Shown: positions 44,381 through 52,407, numbered from the stretch's first letter. The stretch: 64,000 nucleotides of DNA from Mesorhizobium australicum WSM2073 (GCF_000230995.2 NC_019973.1:2866001-2930000), one strand, 5' to 3'. The notes: generated by a model not told the origin, from the letters alone. Numbers and translations are program-made.

Positions 44381-44786
44381 TTTTCGGCCGAGAAATGCTT
44401 GAGCGTCTTTCTGAGGACTCCTGGTCAACCCTCTGGCCACACCAGACCGTCATAGTAATGTTGCAGGGCGGATGATGCCGCCCGTCGCGCGACATGAGTT
44501 TCCATCCTGATCGCGTTGCGCTCGATGTCGATAACATCCCGCAGCCTGAGTGCGGCCGCTGGACCCGAGCTTCGACACGTGCGTAACTGCCAACCCTGCG
44601 GTGCATGAGATTGGTGCCGCAGGCGACCTCCTGAACATGCGCAGCCGCGGCCCAGTTCACGGCAATGCGGCCACCGAGCTCGTTTCTGGAACATGTGTCG
44701 GGACATCCCGGAGCCTGACGCTTATCCTGCTGCGGCGCCTTCCCCATCTGCCGCGGGCCAAGCCGCTGCCTTTTATGCAACATGTG

Positions 44787-44811
44787 GGAACCTGATATTC
44801 GTCGGCTGGTT
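44787..44811 (+). promoter_or_regulatory. Possible EcfG-type promoter upstream of the regulator pseudogene
   Basis: GGAAC (44787-44791), 16 bp, GGTT (44808-44811). It lies about 180 bp before the first ATG of the broken regulator, farther than the other sites. Confidence 0.35.
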
Positions 44812-44988
44812 CGAGAGGCGGCAGCTCCCGTGCTGCTGGTCAGGTCCCCAATACTTGGCCGGGCCCGCTTCCCTCGCCAGTGAGGCGGGCCCACTGCATC
44901 GGCAAAGGCGTCCGGCGCCATCGTTTGGAAGATGACCATAACTGGTTGGGCGCCCGTGGGCGCGGGTGACGATTTTTAAGGGACCGAT

Positions 44989-45475
44989 ATGCGTCGCAAG
45001 ATCGACAAGCTAAGGCACGAACGGACTGACCGGGAATCTCGCGTCGTCATCGAGGCGGAGCATAAAGCTAGCGAAGCGAAGACGACAAACGGGTCGGTTC
45101 TGACGTTGAAGAGGAGCCAATGGTACTGCTCGATCTAGAAGAAGGTCTCGAAGAAGCTGGCTTCCCGTCTGCTGGTATGAGTAGCGCCACGTAAGATCTG
45201 TCTTCGATACCGACCCGGACTTGATCAGCGCTCTTATCTCGGACATCCGGCTGGGTGATGGACAATCCGGTTGGGAAGTTGCCCGGCATGTGCAGCAATC
45301 CAATGCGATGATCCCGGTTGTCTATATAAGCGGGGACAGTGTTCCTGGCATTGGGGCGCCGAGGGTGTCCTAGAAAGTATCATCACGAAGCCGTTTTGCT
45401 TTGCCTCAGGCCATCACCGCCCTTTCCATGCTGCTCAACCAGCAACATCCGCACCAAACGAGCCAGGCGCGTAGG
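44989..45475 (+). pseudogene. Frameshifted CheY-like response regulator
   Basis: A single receiver domain can be pieced together from three frames: TTNGSVL, then VEEEPMVLLDLEEGLEEAGF, then FDTDPDLISALISDIRLGDG with the phospho-acceptor Asp in SDIRLG, GWEVARHVQQSN and PVVYISGDS, then WHWGAEGVLESIITKPF with the conserved Lys-Pro-Phe. At least three indels separate these pieces, so no full-length product is possible. It is close kin to the broken regulator at 51717-52090. Such stand-alone receivers usually work with HWE kinases, two of which are in the window. Confidence 0.8.
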
Positions 45476-45577
45476 CGCTCTCGATTGCCTCACGCGCGTA
45501 CGCGCCAAAAGGTCGAGGCGGTGCCTTCTGCTAATCTGGCAATGCCTTACCAGTTGTTTGGTGAGTAGCCCGGGGCC

Positions 45578-45658
45578 TCACCGCGCAATACGGCCCACAG
45601 CCCACCCGAGCGAGATAGCCACGACGAACCCCAGAAGTACGGCCGTAAAGAACCACAT
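45578..45658 (-). CDS. 26-residue membrane peptide
   Basis: ATG at 45658 with AAGGA eight bases upstream, encoding MWFFTAVLLGFVVAISLGWA plus a short basic tail (VGRIAR). An EcfG-like GCAAC-N16-CGTT lies 32 bp upstream. Tiny single-span peptides like this are often stress-induced, but a chance frame cannot be excluded. Confidence 0.4.
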   Translation of the reverse strand: MWFFTAVLLGFVVAISLGWAVGRIAR

Positions 45659-45689
45659 GAGGCGTTCCTTCGCTCGTTGTACGAGCATC

Positions 45690-45714
45690 AACGCGGCAAG
45701 CGATTTATAGTTGC
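45690..45714 (-). promoter_or_regulatory. EcfG-like promoter (GCAAC variant)
   Basis: On the minus strand GCAAC (45710-45714), 16 bp, CGTT (45690-45693), 32 bp before the 26-residue membrane peptide. One mismatch in the -35 box. Confidence 0.35.
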
Positions 45715-45785
45715 AGGTCCGCGGGGCAGCGGTCCGCTCGGGCGCCCGCCGACGCCGTGGAGCCGCATATCTGGTGGTCGGTCTC

Positions 45786-45974
45786 TCAGTGGGTCCTTGT
45801 TGGACGTAGTTGCCACCCCTCGATGGACCGTTCCAGGTCGGTGGATCTCGATTGCGTGGTGGTAGGCGTCGCCCAGGAAAGCAGGGCAAGGCTGACCGAG
45901 AAGGAGATCAGCAAGGCGAAGGCGGTCGCGAGCAAGACATGGTCCCTGTTGAAAGCGGGTACAACCACCGCCAA
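45786..45974 (-). CDS. Possible single-span membrane micro-protein
   Basis: 62 codons from a TTG. One hydrophobic segment (VLLATAFALLISFSVSLALL) and a polar tail (STDLERSIEGWQLRPTRTH). The start and ribosome site are weak, so this is only a possibility. Confidence 0.3.
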   Translation of the reverse strand: MAVVVPAFNRDHVLLATAFALLISFSVSLALLSWATPTTTQSRSTDLERSIEGWQLRPTRTH

Positions 45975-46172
45975 TCCGGTTCGTTCATTCGCAGTCTGCT
46001 TGCTCGTGAGTCATGGTTACCGCGCCGTTAAGAACGGCCGCGCGCCTTTGCAACTTGGAGGCAGCCTAGGGCTGGGCGGCGAGCCCCTTCAGCAGCTTTC
46101 TAAACGCCGCCGGATTGCCAATAACCGCTCTGCCTCACTTGGAACCTTTTTTCGCCGCGCGGATTGCTGTGC

Positions 46173-46379
46173 ATGACAAAAACCCCAGAAGTTGCTCCGC
46201 CCATCCTAGCCGAGACCAGCCCGGACCGTCCTGTCAATTGCGAGGTCGCTCTGGAATCCGCCTTCGCGGCCCTTGTCGCCACCTCCATCGGCCAGGGATG
46301 GACCCCGGAAGAGACGGCCGAAACGCTGCACAAGCTGGCCATGGAGCATCTCGAACAGCTCAAGGCCATAACGGCCTAA
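46173..46379 (+). CDS. Small hypothetical protein
   Basis: 68 residues from the ATG at 46173. A Pro-rich start (TKTPEVAPPILAETSPDRP) precedes a predicted helical part (ALESAFAALVATSIGQGWTP and EETAETLHKLAMEHLEQLKA) that resembles small regulatory helices. No membrane span. The ribosome site is weak. Composition is protein-like and it is followed closely by another small gene on the same strand. Confidence 0.5.
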   Translation: MTKTPEVAPPILAETSPDRPVNCEVALESAFAALVATSIGQGWTPEETAETLHKLAMEHLEQLKAITA

Positions 46380-46403
46380 TCGCTCCGGCGTGGCTCCGGA
46401 ATT

Positions 46404-46670
46404 TTGACACGCCACATGTCGAATTATTTGCATTCAAATGAATTTCACGACGCTATAGATGCTGCCTCAACGTTCTGGGAGGAGAGCATGGCTCCGCATG
46501 AGCAGCATGCCGTTGAAATTATCCGCGAGAAGAAATGGACCGTGCGTGTAACCGCCTATGGCAGCGCCATCACGTTCACTTTCGAATCTGAAGAGTACGC
46601 TCGCTCATACGCGGACGGGCAGGCGTTCCGCCTCGGAGTCGACGTTGTCGAATTCAAGAAATGCGCCTAG
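46404..46670 (+). CDS. Small hypothetical protein
   Basis: Up to 88 residues (an internal Met at position 5 is an alternative start). Helical first half (NEFHDAIDAASTFWEESMAP) and a beta-rich second half (WTVRVTAYGSAITFTFESEE, then YADGQAFRLGVDVVEF). Soluble. It follows the previous small gene by 24 bp and may share its transcript. No family recognised. Confidence 0.55.
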   Translation: MTRHMSNYLHSNEFHDAIDAASTFWEESMAPHEQHAVEIIREKKWTVRVTAYGSAITFTFESEEYARSYADGQAFRLGVDVVEFKKCA

Positions 46671-47146
46671 CTGCAGATCAGCGAACTTTTTCCCGCAGTT
46701 CCTGTTGGCCCTGAGGGGGAACTTCGGACGCAACGGCTTCAGATCGCCACCCTGCTCAGGCCCAGCCTGCGCAGGCAGTCGGCCGGCGCCAGGATGCGGG
46801 CAGGCGGTCGTAACGGTCGCCATCTGTCGTTGGGCTCACAGCTCGCGATCGCCAGCGCGCGCACGAGTTCGCCGGTTGCGTTATCGGAATACTTCCTCTC
46901 AAACTAGACTTCGGGAAACTGTCATGGACTTCATGGCCCTGGGAGGGTGTTTCCTTTTATACCGGCTCCAAAATTCTGCCGTTTGAAGTCGCCGTCGACG
47001 GTACCAGAGAACCCGGGCTTTATCGCGGGGAAGTATGCCATTGCTGCCGATGGGCTCACGGCGAGCATTGACGGCTAGTTGGCCAGCCCCTTCCCGAGTT
47101 CAGCCCCGCGCCGGACTCAGCCCGCCGAGGCGAAGCGGCATGCTGT
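46671..47146. other. Gene-free stretch
   Basis: About 480 bp with no credible gene. An EcfG-like promoter for the DUF3606 gene begins at its right edge. Confidence 0.35.
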
Positions 47147-47171
47147 GCAACAAAGCGAAGCGAACCACGTT
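47147..47171 (+). promoter_or_regulatory. EcfG-like promoter (GCAAC variant) of the DUF3606 gene
   Basis: GCAAC (47147-47151), 16 bp, CGTT (47168-47171), 26 bp before the ATG at 47198. One mismatch from GGAAC, but spacing and position match the other sites. Confidence 0.4.
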
Positions 47172-47197
47172 GCCCCCTCAGGAGTGGAGGAACGAAG

Positions 47198-47386
47198 ATG
47201 GCAGACGACAAGAGCAAGAGAGACTCTCGGGACCGGAACCGCGTCTCGGTCGAAGAAGACTACGAGGTGCGATATCTCGCTGAGAAAGCCGCGATTACGG
47301 CCCAGCAGGTCCGCGACCTCATTAAGCAAAACGGTAATAACCGCGGCACGCTGGAACGCGGAGCGAAGAACTCAAAGGCTCGCTGA
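47198..47386 (+). CDS. DUF3606 family small protein
   Basis: 62 residues typical of DUF3606: charged start MADDKSKRDSRDRNRVSVEE, then DYEVRYLAEKAAITAQQVRD and LIKQNGNNRGTLER. GGAGGAACGAAG precedes the ATG. These proteins are abundant in rhizobia, often in several copies and often stress-induced; their function is unknown. An EcfG-like promoter lies just upstream. The next gene starts eight bases after the stop and may be co-transcribed. Confidence 0.82.
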   Translation: MADDKSKRDSRDRNRVSVEEDYEVRYLAEKAAITAQQVRDLIKQNGNNRGTLERGAKNSKAR

Positions 47387-47393
47387 GGCCAAG

Positions 47394-47810
47394 ATGGCAA
47401 GGTACCAGGTGGAAGAGATCTACGGTGACACCGTCGTGTCGTCTGGCGTCGTCGTGGAGGACGATCCGATGAAAGCAGCCGAACAGGCTGCCGGGCAAAG
47501 AGTGTCCCTAAGCCCGCCGACCGGGGGCGTCGATGAGTTTCTTCGCGGCTTGGACGAGCCGGACGCAATAAGTTTGTACGGCAGAAAACCAGACCTTCAC
47601 ACAGGCGCTCAACGACGCACCGCGCGACGTTCTACACCGACTTTGCCCAAGATTGACCAGCGGCGACGGGCTGCGCTTGAAAGTTGTTCAAACAACTCTC
47701 CAGCGCCTCGATCCGGTAACGCATCAAAAGGGCGCAAGACTTGGGCCGGCGGCACAAAAAGCTTGACGCACCTTCGATGCGGGCGAGGTCTGCCGGCGCG
47801 CTCGACCTAG
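47394..47810 (+). CDS. Small hypothetical protein with altered C-terminus
   Basis: The ATG at 47394 opens MARYQVEEIYGDTVVSSGVV and EDDPMKAAEQAAGQRV, which looks like a small rhizobial family of 65-75 residues. After about residue 60 (DEPDAISLYGRKPD) the composition turns Arg/Ser/Thr-rich and unlike a folded domain. The frame runs to 139 codons, so the natural end was probably lost by a frameshift or small rearrangement. The N-terminal part is the credible piece. Confidence 0.4.
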   Translation: MARYQVEEIYGDTVVSSGVVVEDDPMKAAEQAAGQRVSLSPPTGGVDEFLRGLDEPDAISLYGRKPDLHTGAQRRTARRSTPTLPKIDQRRRAALESCSNNSPAPRSGNASKGRKTWAGGTKSLTHLRCGRGLPARST

Positions 47811-47984
47811 CCACCAGCGGGGCAGGATGCCGCCGCCGAGTTCCTGCTTGGTCGTGTACCCGGACTTAACTATGCGGGCCTCTTCCCAGATGCTCTTCGA
47901 CAACTGCATGACACGCCTGCTGAATGGGTAAGCGCAGTCAATCCGGCTCCCGCGTTAGACGCATGGAGCCGGACCAAAGAGCGA

Positions 47985-48281
47985 TCAGTCCTCCTGCTGG
48001 ATAACGACGGGCCGATTGTGGTGGTGACGGTGCATCGAGCGAGTGATGACGACGGTATCACGGCGGTGATGCCGATGGCGCCACGAGCGATGGCCGTTGT
48101 CATAGAATGCTTCCTGGCCGTGATGTCGGTGGTGAAGACGGCCACCTTCGTCATTGTATATGACGGTGGCACCATGGTGATGTCGGTGATGTGTTGAAAC
48201 CACCACGTCAGCCTCGGCAGCAGAAGCGACCACCGGAGCCGCAAGCGAAAGAGCCAAAGCGCTCAGAATCAAGACCTTCAT
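47985..48281 (-). CDS. Exported histidine-rich protein
   Basis: 98 residues from the ATG at 48281. Signal peptide MKVLILSALALSLAAPVVAS with a likely cut after ASA. The mature part has about 20 His, many in clusters (THHRHHHGA, RLHHRHHGQ, SWRHRHHRRD, MHRHHHNRP), suggesting metal binding in the periplasm or outside the cell. An EcfG promoter with perfect boxes lies 44 bp upstream. It may buffer metals during general stress; that is inference. Confidence 0.68.
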   Translation of the reverse strand: MKVLILSALALSLAAPVVASAAEADVVVSTHHRHHHGATVIYNDEGGRLHHRHHGQEAFYDNGHRSWRHRHHRRDTVVITRSMHRHHHNRPVVIQQED

Positions 48282-48324
48282 TTTGCTATTCCTGTATGCC
48301 TGAAACACGTCCCTTCACGAAGCC

Positions 48325-48349
48325 AACGAGGCAGGGGTGTCTTTGTTCC
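48325..48349 (-). promoter_or_regulatory. EcfG-type promoter of the histidine-rich gene
   Basis: On the minus strand GGAAC (48345-48349), exactly 16 bp, CGTT (48325-48328), 44 bp before the ATG. Both boxes match the consensus. Confidence 0.7.
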
Positions 48350-48528
48350 GGTCTGTCCCCCGGGTTCGTAGGGGCCATCCCTCCAAAGCTGACTCGCGTC
48401 GATGCGCACCGTTTGATCGGTTAGGCCACGTGTGGACGAAGCCGATGCGGGGGACTGGAACAGGTGTGAAGGTGATCCCGGTTTGCGGCTTGGGTTCACC
48501 GGTCTGGCGATGCGGCGGGCGTTTCTTG

Positions 48529-48744
48529 TCAGCCCGCGGCAGGCGAAGCGGGCCCGGGTGCGTTGCCGCCTTGGTTCTGCTCGGGGGCAACCTGCGGTGT
48601 CGGTTGCCGCGAAGCGTTTGACAAGGGTGCGAATATAAAGAAGGCGAGAAGGCCTAGAAAAACCAGGGCGATCACGACCACGGCCCAGCTCGCGATCCGA
48701 GCTGTACCTCGCCGTTCCTGATTGCGTGAGAGATCGTTGGTCAT
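48529..48744 (-). CDS. Single-span membrane protein
   Basis: 71 residues from the ATG at 48744, with AAAGGA at good distance; the frame is open to 48780 but without a ribosome site there. Polar N-terminus (MTNDLSRNQERRGTARIA), one span (SWAVVVIALVFLGLLAFFIF) and a Pro/Gln-rich tail (APLSNASRQPTPQVAPEQNQ). Small inner-membrane protein, probably stress-induced given the promoter upstream. Function unknown. Confidence 0.6.
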   Translation of the reverse strand: MTNDLSRNQERRGTARIASWAVVVIALVFLGLLAFFIFAPLSNASRQPTPQVAPEQNQGGNAPGPASPAAG

Positions 48745-48789
48745 TGAGTGTCCTTTCGGGATCGAATGGTCGGATCCCATCGGCGCCCG

Positions 48790-48814
48790 AACTTCAATTG
48801 AGCGCTGATGTTCC
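48790..48814 (-). promoter_or_regulatory. EcfG-type promoter of the single-span membrane protein gene
   Basis: On the minus strand GGAAC (48810-48814), 16 bp, AGTT (48790-48793), 46 bp before the ATG at 48744. Confidence 0.5.
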
Positions 48815-49065
48815 TTTCATTCGGAAAGACCAATGCTAATGTCAGGCTGATCCCGAAGGATCACTTGCCAAGGCAGAGAGCAGCGCGCCGCGCCGAGCAA
48901 GAGGTCGACGTGAAGGCTTCCCGCGGAAGCGGCTGCATGGAACAATCCATCATGCCCAGATTTCTCGGAGCCGCCGGCCACAGCGTGGAGAATGCTCCAA
49001 GCCATTGGATGGCCGCAAAAGTGACGGCGCTGCTGCGCCGCGAACTCCCGCCAGCCACATCCGCC
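48815..49065. other. Gene-free stretch
   Basis: No convincing gene between the EcfG promoter and the end of the binding-protein-like gene. Confidence 0.35.
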
Positions 49066-50163
49066 TCACCTGGCATCGTCAACACCCCTGATTTGCGCCG
49101 GGTTGCCCGGTGTTCTTTCGGCGATTTGAATCGGCACACCAGTCCACTGCCAAACGGTCGTAGCTGGTGTGCGAAAGAACTGGATGTGGCCACGGGTGCC
49201 GGCAACCTCTATCCGCGGCCATGACTCTGCGATGCTGTTCCGGTCAGTGCCGTAGGACCGTATTGCCTGAGCAAGGACGACGATCGTGTCGTATCCTTCC
49301 AGAGCAACGAAGGAGGGCGCCTCGCCCAACTTCTCCCGCAGGGCCCTTTCGACGCGTGAGCCTAGCGGGTCGAGGTGTCCGGGTCGATAGCGCAGGAAGG
49401 GGATCGCAGCGCTATCTTCGCCTAGCAATGTGGCCCATTCAGCGAATTCTGGTTGCCCAGCTGGAGCGCCGATCTTGATCGTGGACAGGCGACCGTCATT
49501 GCGAACTGACTTGACGATTGAGATTGCTGGCTCTGGCTGGCCTACAAGAAGAAGAAGCACTGTCGCGCGATGGTGGATGAGTTGGTCGCACAACATTGAC
49601 GGGTCCAGCGAGCTCATGCTGATGTCCGATAACGTCGCGCCGTTGGCTTCAAGGTGATCACGCAGAATGTGAACGCCAGATGCCCAGTAGACGCTCTGCT
49701 GCGATGCAACTGCGATCCGATCGTGACCAGCGCGCGACAGGAAGTCGGCATATGTTTGCCAGCCGCGAGACTGCGGCGGGGCAAGACGTGCGACCCACTT
49801 GGTTGCTTGATCCGTTAGCCTGTCGAGTACCGCCGACGAACAGAGAAAAGGGAGTCCGAGCTCGTCGGCCCTGACAGCCGCCGCGCGAGCAACGACACTG
49901 TGATACTCTCCCGCTATCGCTACCACGCCCAAACGGGCCAGTTCATCCACTGCCGCGACGGCCTTCTGTGGATCGGCTGCAGTGTCTCGCACGAGCAGCT
50001 CAAGCGCCTTGCCGCCGACGCCACCAGCGCTATTGATTTCGCTGACAGCTAGCTGAAGGCCCGCAAGCAAATGTCTGCCTGCCTCAACCCAGCCGGGGCG
50101 AGTCAAAGGGACGAGTGCTCCGATTGTGGTCGTTTCTTCGGAGCCCGGATCAGTCGATGCCAT
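49066..50163 (-). CDS. Branched-chain amino acid binding protein-like, no signal peptide (AmiC-like)
   Basis: 365 residues with the type I periplasmic-binding fold of Leu/Ile/Val-binding proteins: IGALVPLTRPGWVEAGRHLL, then QLAVSEINSAGGVGGKALEL, VRDTAADPQKAVAAVDELA, and YDTIVVLAQAI near the end. A good ribosome site (GGAG, seven bases) fixes the start at MASTDPGSEE. There is no signal peptide, so the protein should stay in the cytoplasm. Known cytoplasmic members such as AmiC act as ligand sensors controlling a regulator. No transporter or regulator gene is adjacent. It could also be an exported protein that lost its signal. Confidence 0.75.
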   Translation of the reverse strand: MASTDPGSEETTTIGALVPLTRPGWVEAGRHLLAGLQLAVSEINSAGGVGGKALELLVRDTAADPQKAVAAVDELARLGVVAIAGEYHSVVARAAAVRADELGLPFLCSSAVLDRLTDQATKWVARLAPPQSRGWQTYADFLSRAGHDRIAVASQQSVYWASGVHILRDHLEANGATLSDISMSSLDPSMLCDQLIHHRATVLLLLVGQPEPAISIVKSVRNDGRLSTIKIGAPAGQPEFAEWATLLGEDSAAIPFLRYRPGHLDPLGSRVERALREKLGEAPSFVALEGYDTIVVLAQAIRSYGTDRNSIAESWPRIEVAGTRGHIQFFRTPATTVWQWTGVPIQIAERTPGNPAQIRGVDDAR

Positions 50164-50631
50164 TCAGTATCTCCTGGTTACGCAATCCTCACCGCGTGCC
50201 CAGCTACAGCGCACATGCCTCGACCGATAGAGACAGTCGGACCTAACTCCAACGATCTGTACCATCGCCACTGCCGACACAGTTCCGATGCGGCAGGTCT
50301 TAGTGGACTGGCTACCGGCGTCGACAATCCCGCCGCCACCGACACGAGGCAAAGTTCGATGGCCACTGCTCGCAGATCCTAAACGCTTGTACTGAGTGAC
50401 GCTTAGCGGGTTGTGAGGCAGAGGGTGTGCCAAATTCACCGTCTGAGCAGTAAATGCCCGAAAAACACTTGGTCGTTGACGCCTGTTTGGGCATCTGGTC
50501 CGGGCTGATTTGCGGCCAATTCCAGGCAGCTAGTGGAGACTAGGTGTTGAGACCCCCGGAACGGTGAGTGTGTTGTGTTTGCTTGGGGCGCGGCGGTCGA
50601 TTGGCCTTCATCCTGCCAAAGGAGACGGTCC
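50164..50631. other. Gene-free stretch upstream of the CsbD promoter
   Basis: About 470 bp without a credible gene on either strand. It should contain the promoter of the binding-protein-like gene at its left end. Confidence 0.35.
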
Positions 50632-50656
50632 GGAACCTTGCTACCCCGATTACGTT
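50632..50656 (+). promoter_or_regulatory. EcfG-type promoter of the CsbD gene
   Basis: GGAAC (50632-50636), exactly 16 bp, CGTT (50653-50656), 32 bp before the ATG at 50688. Both boxes match the consensus. Confidence 0.72.
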
Positions 50657-50687
50657 TTGACTTCATATCAGACGAAGGAGGCCACAC

Positions 50688-50891
50688 ATGGACTGGAACC
50701 GCGTCGAAGGGAACTGGAAGCAGGTCAAAGGCAAGGTCAAGGAACAGTGGGGCAAACTCACCGACGACGATCTCGACCGCATCGCCGGCAAGCGCGATCA
50801 GCTCGAAGGCAAGATTCAGGAACGTTACGGCCTGGAGAAGGATCGCGTCCGCCGTGACGTAGACGATTGGTACGGCATGCAGGGCTGGTAA
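50688..50891 (+). CDS. CsbD family stress protein
   Basis: 67 residues, the normal CsbD length: MDWNRVEGNWKQVKGKVKEQ, WGKLTDDDLDRIAGKRDQLE and GKIQERYGLEKDRVRRDVDD. Small, helical, charged soluble protein, one of the standard general-stress products in alphaproteobacteria; the molecular role is unknown. AAGGAGG precedes the ATG, and a consensus EcfG promoter lies directly upstream. A weak hairpin (AGCCCGCG and CGCGGGCT, about 50925-50962) with a later T-run may end the transcript. Confidence 0.92.
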   Translation: MDWNRVEGNWKQVKGKVKEQWGKLTDDDLDRIAGKRDQLEGKIQERYGLEKDRVRRDVDDWYGMQGW

Positions 50892-51197
50892 CCATTCGCC
50901 AAAGAAGCCCCACAGCCCGCGGCTCTGGCGGACGATCTGCGCCGATGGGATAGCGCGGGCTCTTCGCCTTTAGCATTTTTTACTCGTCCACGAGGCCGGG
51001 CTTCAGCCATTCGGCCTTGTCACTCACCGGGTCACCAGCCTTGCCTTGCACGCAATTGTGGAAGCGATTGCGCTTGTCTGACGAACGCACCGCAGGCTGA
51101 GCGGCTGCTCAAGAGCTTATGCGAAATTCCGCGCAGGCCGCTTTCAGCGGCTCGATGACCATCAGTCATACTGCCGCTCGGCAGCGCCCCCTGTGTC

Positions 51198-51238
51198 CTT
51201 CCAGCACACGCACTCTGGCATTCGTCTTGCAAAGCCGC
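51198..51238 (+). repeat. Short dispersed repeat, copy 1
   Basis: About 40 bp beginning CTTCCAGCACACGCACTCTG, just upstream of the zinc-ribbon gene. It matches 52508-52546 at most positions with a few substitutions and single-base gaps. Confidence 0.6.
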
Positions 51239-51259
51239 TTCATCTTGGGAGAAGATGAA

Positions 51260-51463
51260 ATGGCTCTATCCAATCAGCTGCTTGAGGAAGACCTGACCTT
51301 TCAGTGTCCGAGCTGCAAAACCCCACTGGTCAGGAAAGGCTCCTGGGTCAAGTCCGTAACGACGTTCACCTGCAAGCGATGCGGCGAAAGGGTACGGCTC
51401 TCGTACAGCGAGAAGCTTGAAATTTTTCGGTTGGGTGCCGCTGCGCGCGACACTGGAAGCTAA
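51260..51463 (+). CDS. Small zinc-ribbon protein
   Basis: 67 residues from the ATG at 51260, with GGGAGAAG upstream. Two Cys pairs (FQCPSCKTPL and FTCKRCGERVRL) about 20 residues apart form a zinc ribbon; the rest is short and basic. Such small ribbons can bind nucleic acid or protein, but no role is known. A decayed copy lies at 44074-44262. No EcfG box is visible in front; a short dispersed repeat is there instead. Confidence 0.65.
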   Translation: MALSNQLLEEDLTFQCPSCKTPLVRKGSWVKSVTTFTCKRCGERVRLSYSEKLEIFRLGAAARDTGS

Positions 51464-51716
51464 CGTCGCGTTGTCTTCGTTGCGCATGTGTTTAAACGAC
51501 GCCGGCCGATGGCCACGATGCTAATTTCAATAAGCTGGCAAAGGTCAGTTAGGCTCGGCGGTTTGCCCCTGCGAGAGAAGCCACCGAGCTGCCTGTCAGA
51601 CAGGCCTCCCACGCGGGCTGCAACATCCGGCCCTGCGGAAGTTCCGGAAACGGCGGACCGGTTGTGTGCTCGCAGGTGCTCATCGCCCAGGTGCCGGGTG
51701 CGGTGGAATGAGCCGT

Positions 51717-52090
51717 TCAACGGGAGTTAATCAGCGTCGATAATGCCGTGACAATCTGTGCCATGAAAAACGGTTTCCAGATGATGATGCTATTCGACGC
51801 CCCTTCCGCGCCCCAGTGTGAGGCAGTGTCGCCGGTCGCGTAAACGACTGGCAAGTTTGGATTTGCCTGCCGAATATGTCGAGCGACGTCCCAACCTCGC
51901 TTTCCCGGCCCAGACGGATGTCCGCGACGAGAACCCGGATTCTTGAGGGGTCGACATCAAACGCCTCAATCGCGCTCGCGGCGTTGCAGGCAGCAACGAC
52001 GTTGAAGCCGGCCTTGGTCAGCGCGACATCGAGGCCAAGCAATATGACAGGCTCGTCTTCAACCACCAGGACTTTGCCGTCATGCATCAT
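51717..52090 (-). pseudogene. Frameshifted CheY-like response regulator (single-base deletion)
   Basis: The N-terminal half is intact: VLVVEDEPVILLGLDVALTK, AIEAFDVDPSRIRVLVADIR with the phospho-acceptor Asp in ADIRLG. One base is missing at about 51893-51898, after RLGRES. In the shifted frame the rest is perfect: GWDVARHIRQANPNLPVVYA, TGDTASHWGAEGASNS, IWKPFFMAQIVTALSTLINS and a TGA at 51717-51719. As written the product ends in an unrelated tail (stop at 51731). One recent lesion suggests fresh loss or a sequence error. Probably coupled to the small gene just upstream. Confidence 0.78.
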
Positions 52091-52101
52091 GGACCATCCC
52101 T

Positions 52102-52407
52102 TCATGTCGGCTTGTCCGCCAGCGGCGCCTTTCTGATCGGCGCCTTGTACGCGCTCACCAGCCTGACGACGGCGGCATCGATTGTGACTGGTACGCCCAG
52201 ATTCACCGTCACGCGGTTTTCGTCGATGTGGGTGACGTTGCCAATCAACTCGATATGCTGCCCCTTCTGTACCTTCGTTGTATGGTCGATCACCGAGTGG
52301 GGTTGCCCATAGGAAGGGATGGAAACGCTCACCCGGTCCTCAGTGACCCGCTTGCGCACGGTTGCCGTGATCACGACCTCGTCGCCGATATTGATGCCCT
52401 TTGCCAT
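52102..52407 (-). CDS. Small conserved beta-rich hypothetical protein
   Basis: 101 residues: MAKGINIGDEVVITATVRKR, VTEDRVSVSIPSYGQPHSVI and VQKGQHIELIGNVTHIDENR. Alternating beta pattern suggests an OB-like or SH3-like small barrel. No signal peptide. Its stop is close to the start of the broken response regulator on the same strand, suggesting one transcript. Function unknown; similar small proteins are common in rhizobia. Confidence 0.65.
   Translation of the reverse strand: MAKGINIGDEVVITATVRKRVTEDRVSVSIPSYGQPHSVIDHTTKVQKGQHIELIGNVTHIDENRVTVNLGVPVTIDAAVVRLVSAYKAPIRKAPLADKPT

Noticed and set aside
44214..44939. 241-codon minus-strand frame as a gene
   Set aside because: It overlaps the zinc-ribbon pseudogene and a terminator, has no ribosome site and no recognisable domain.
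46139..46163. GGAAC-N16-GATT upstream of the small gene at 46173
   Set aside because: The -10 box does not match and the transcript would start too close to the start codon.
47985..48281. His-codon clusters as a CRISPR or tandem-repeat array
   Set aside because: The CAC/CAT runs are irregular in length and spacing and lie in one reading frame with a signal peptide.
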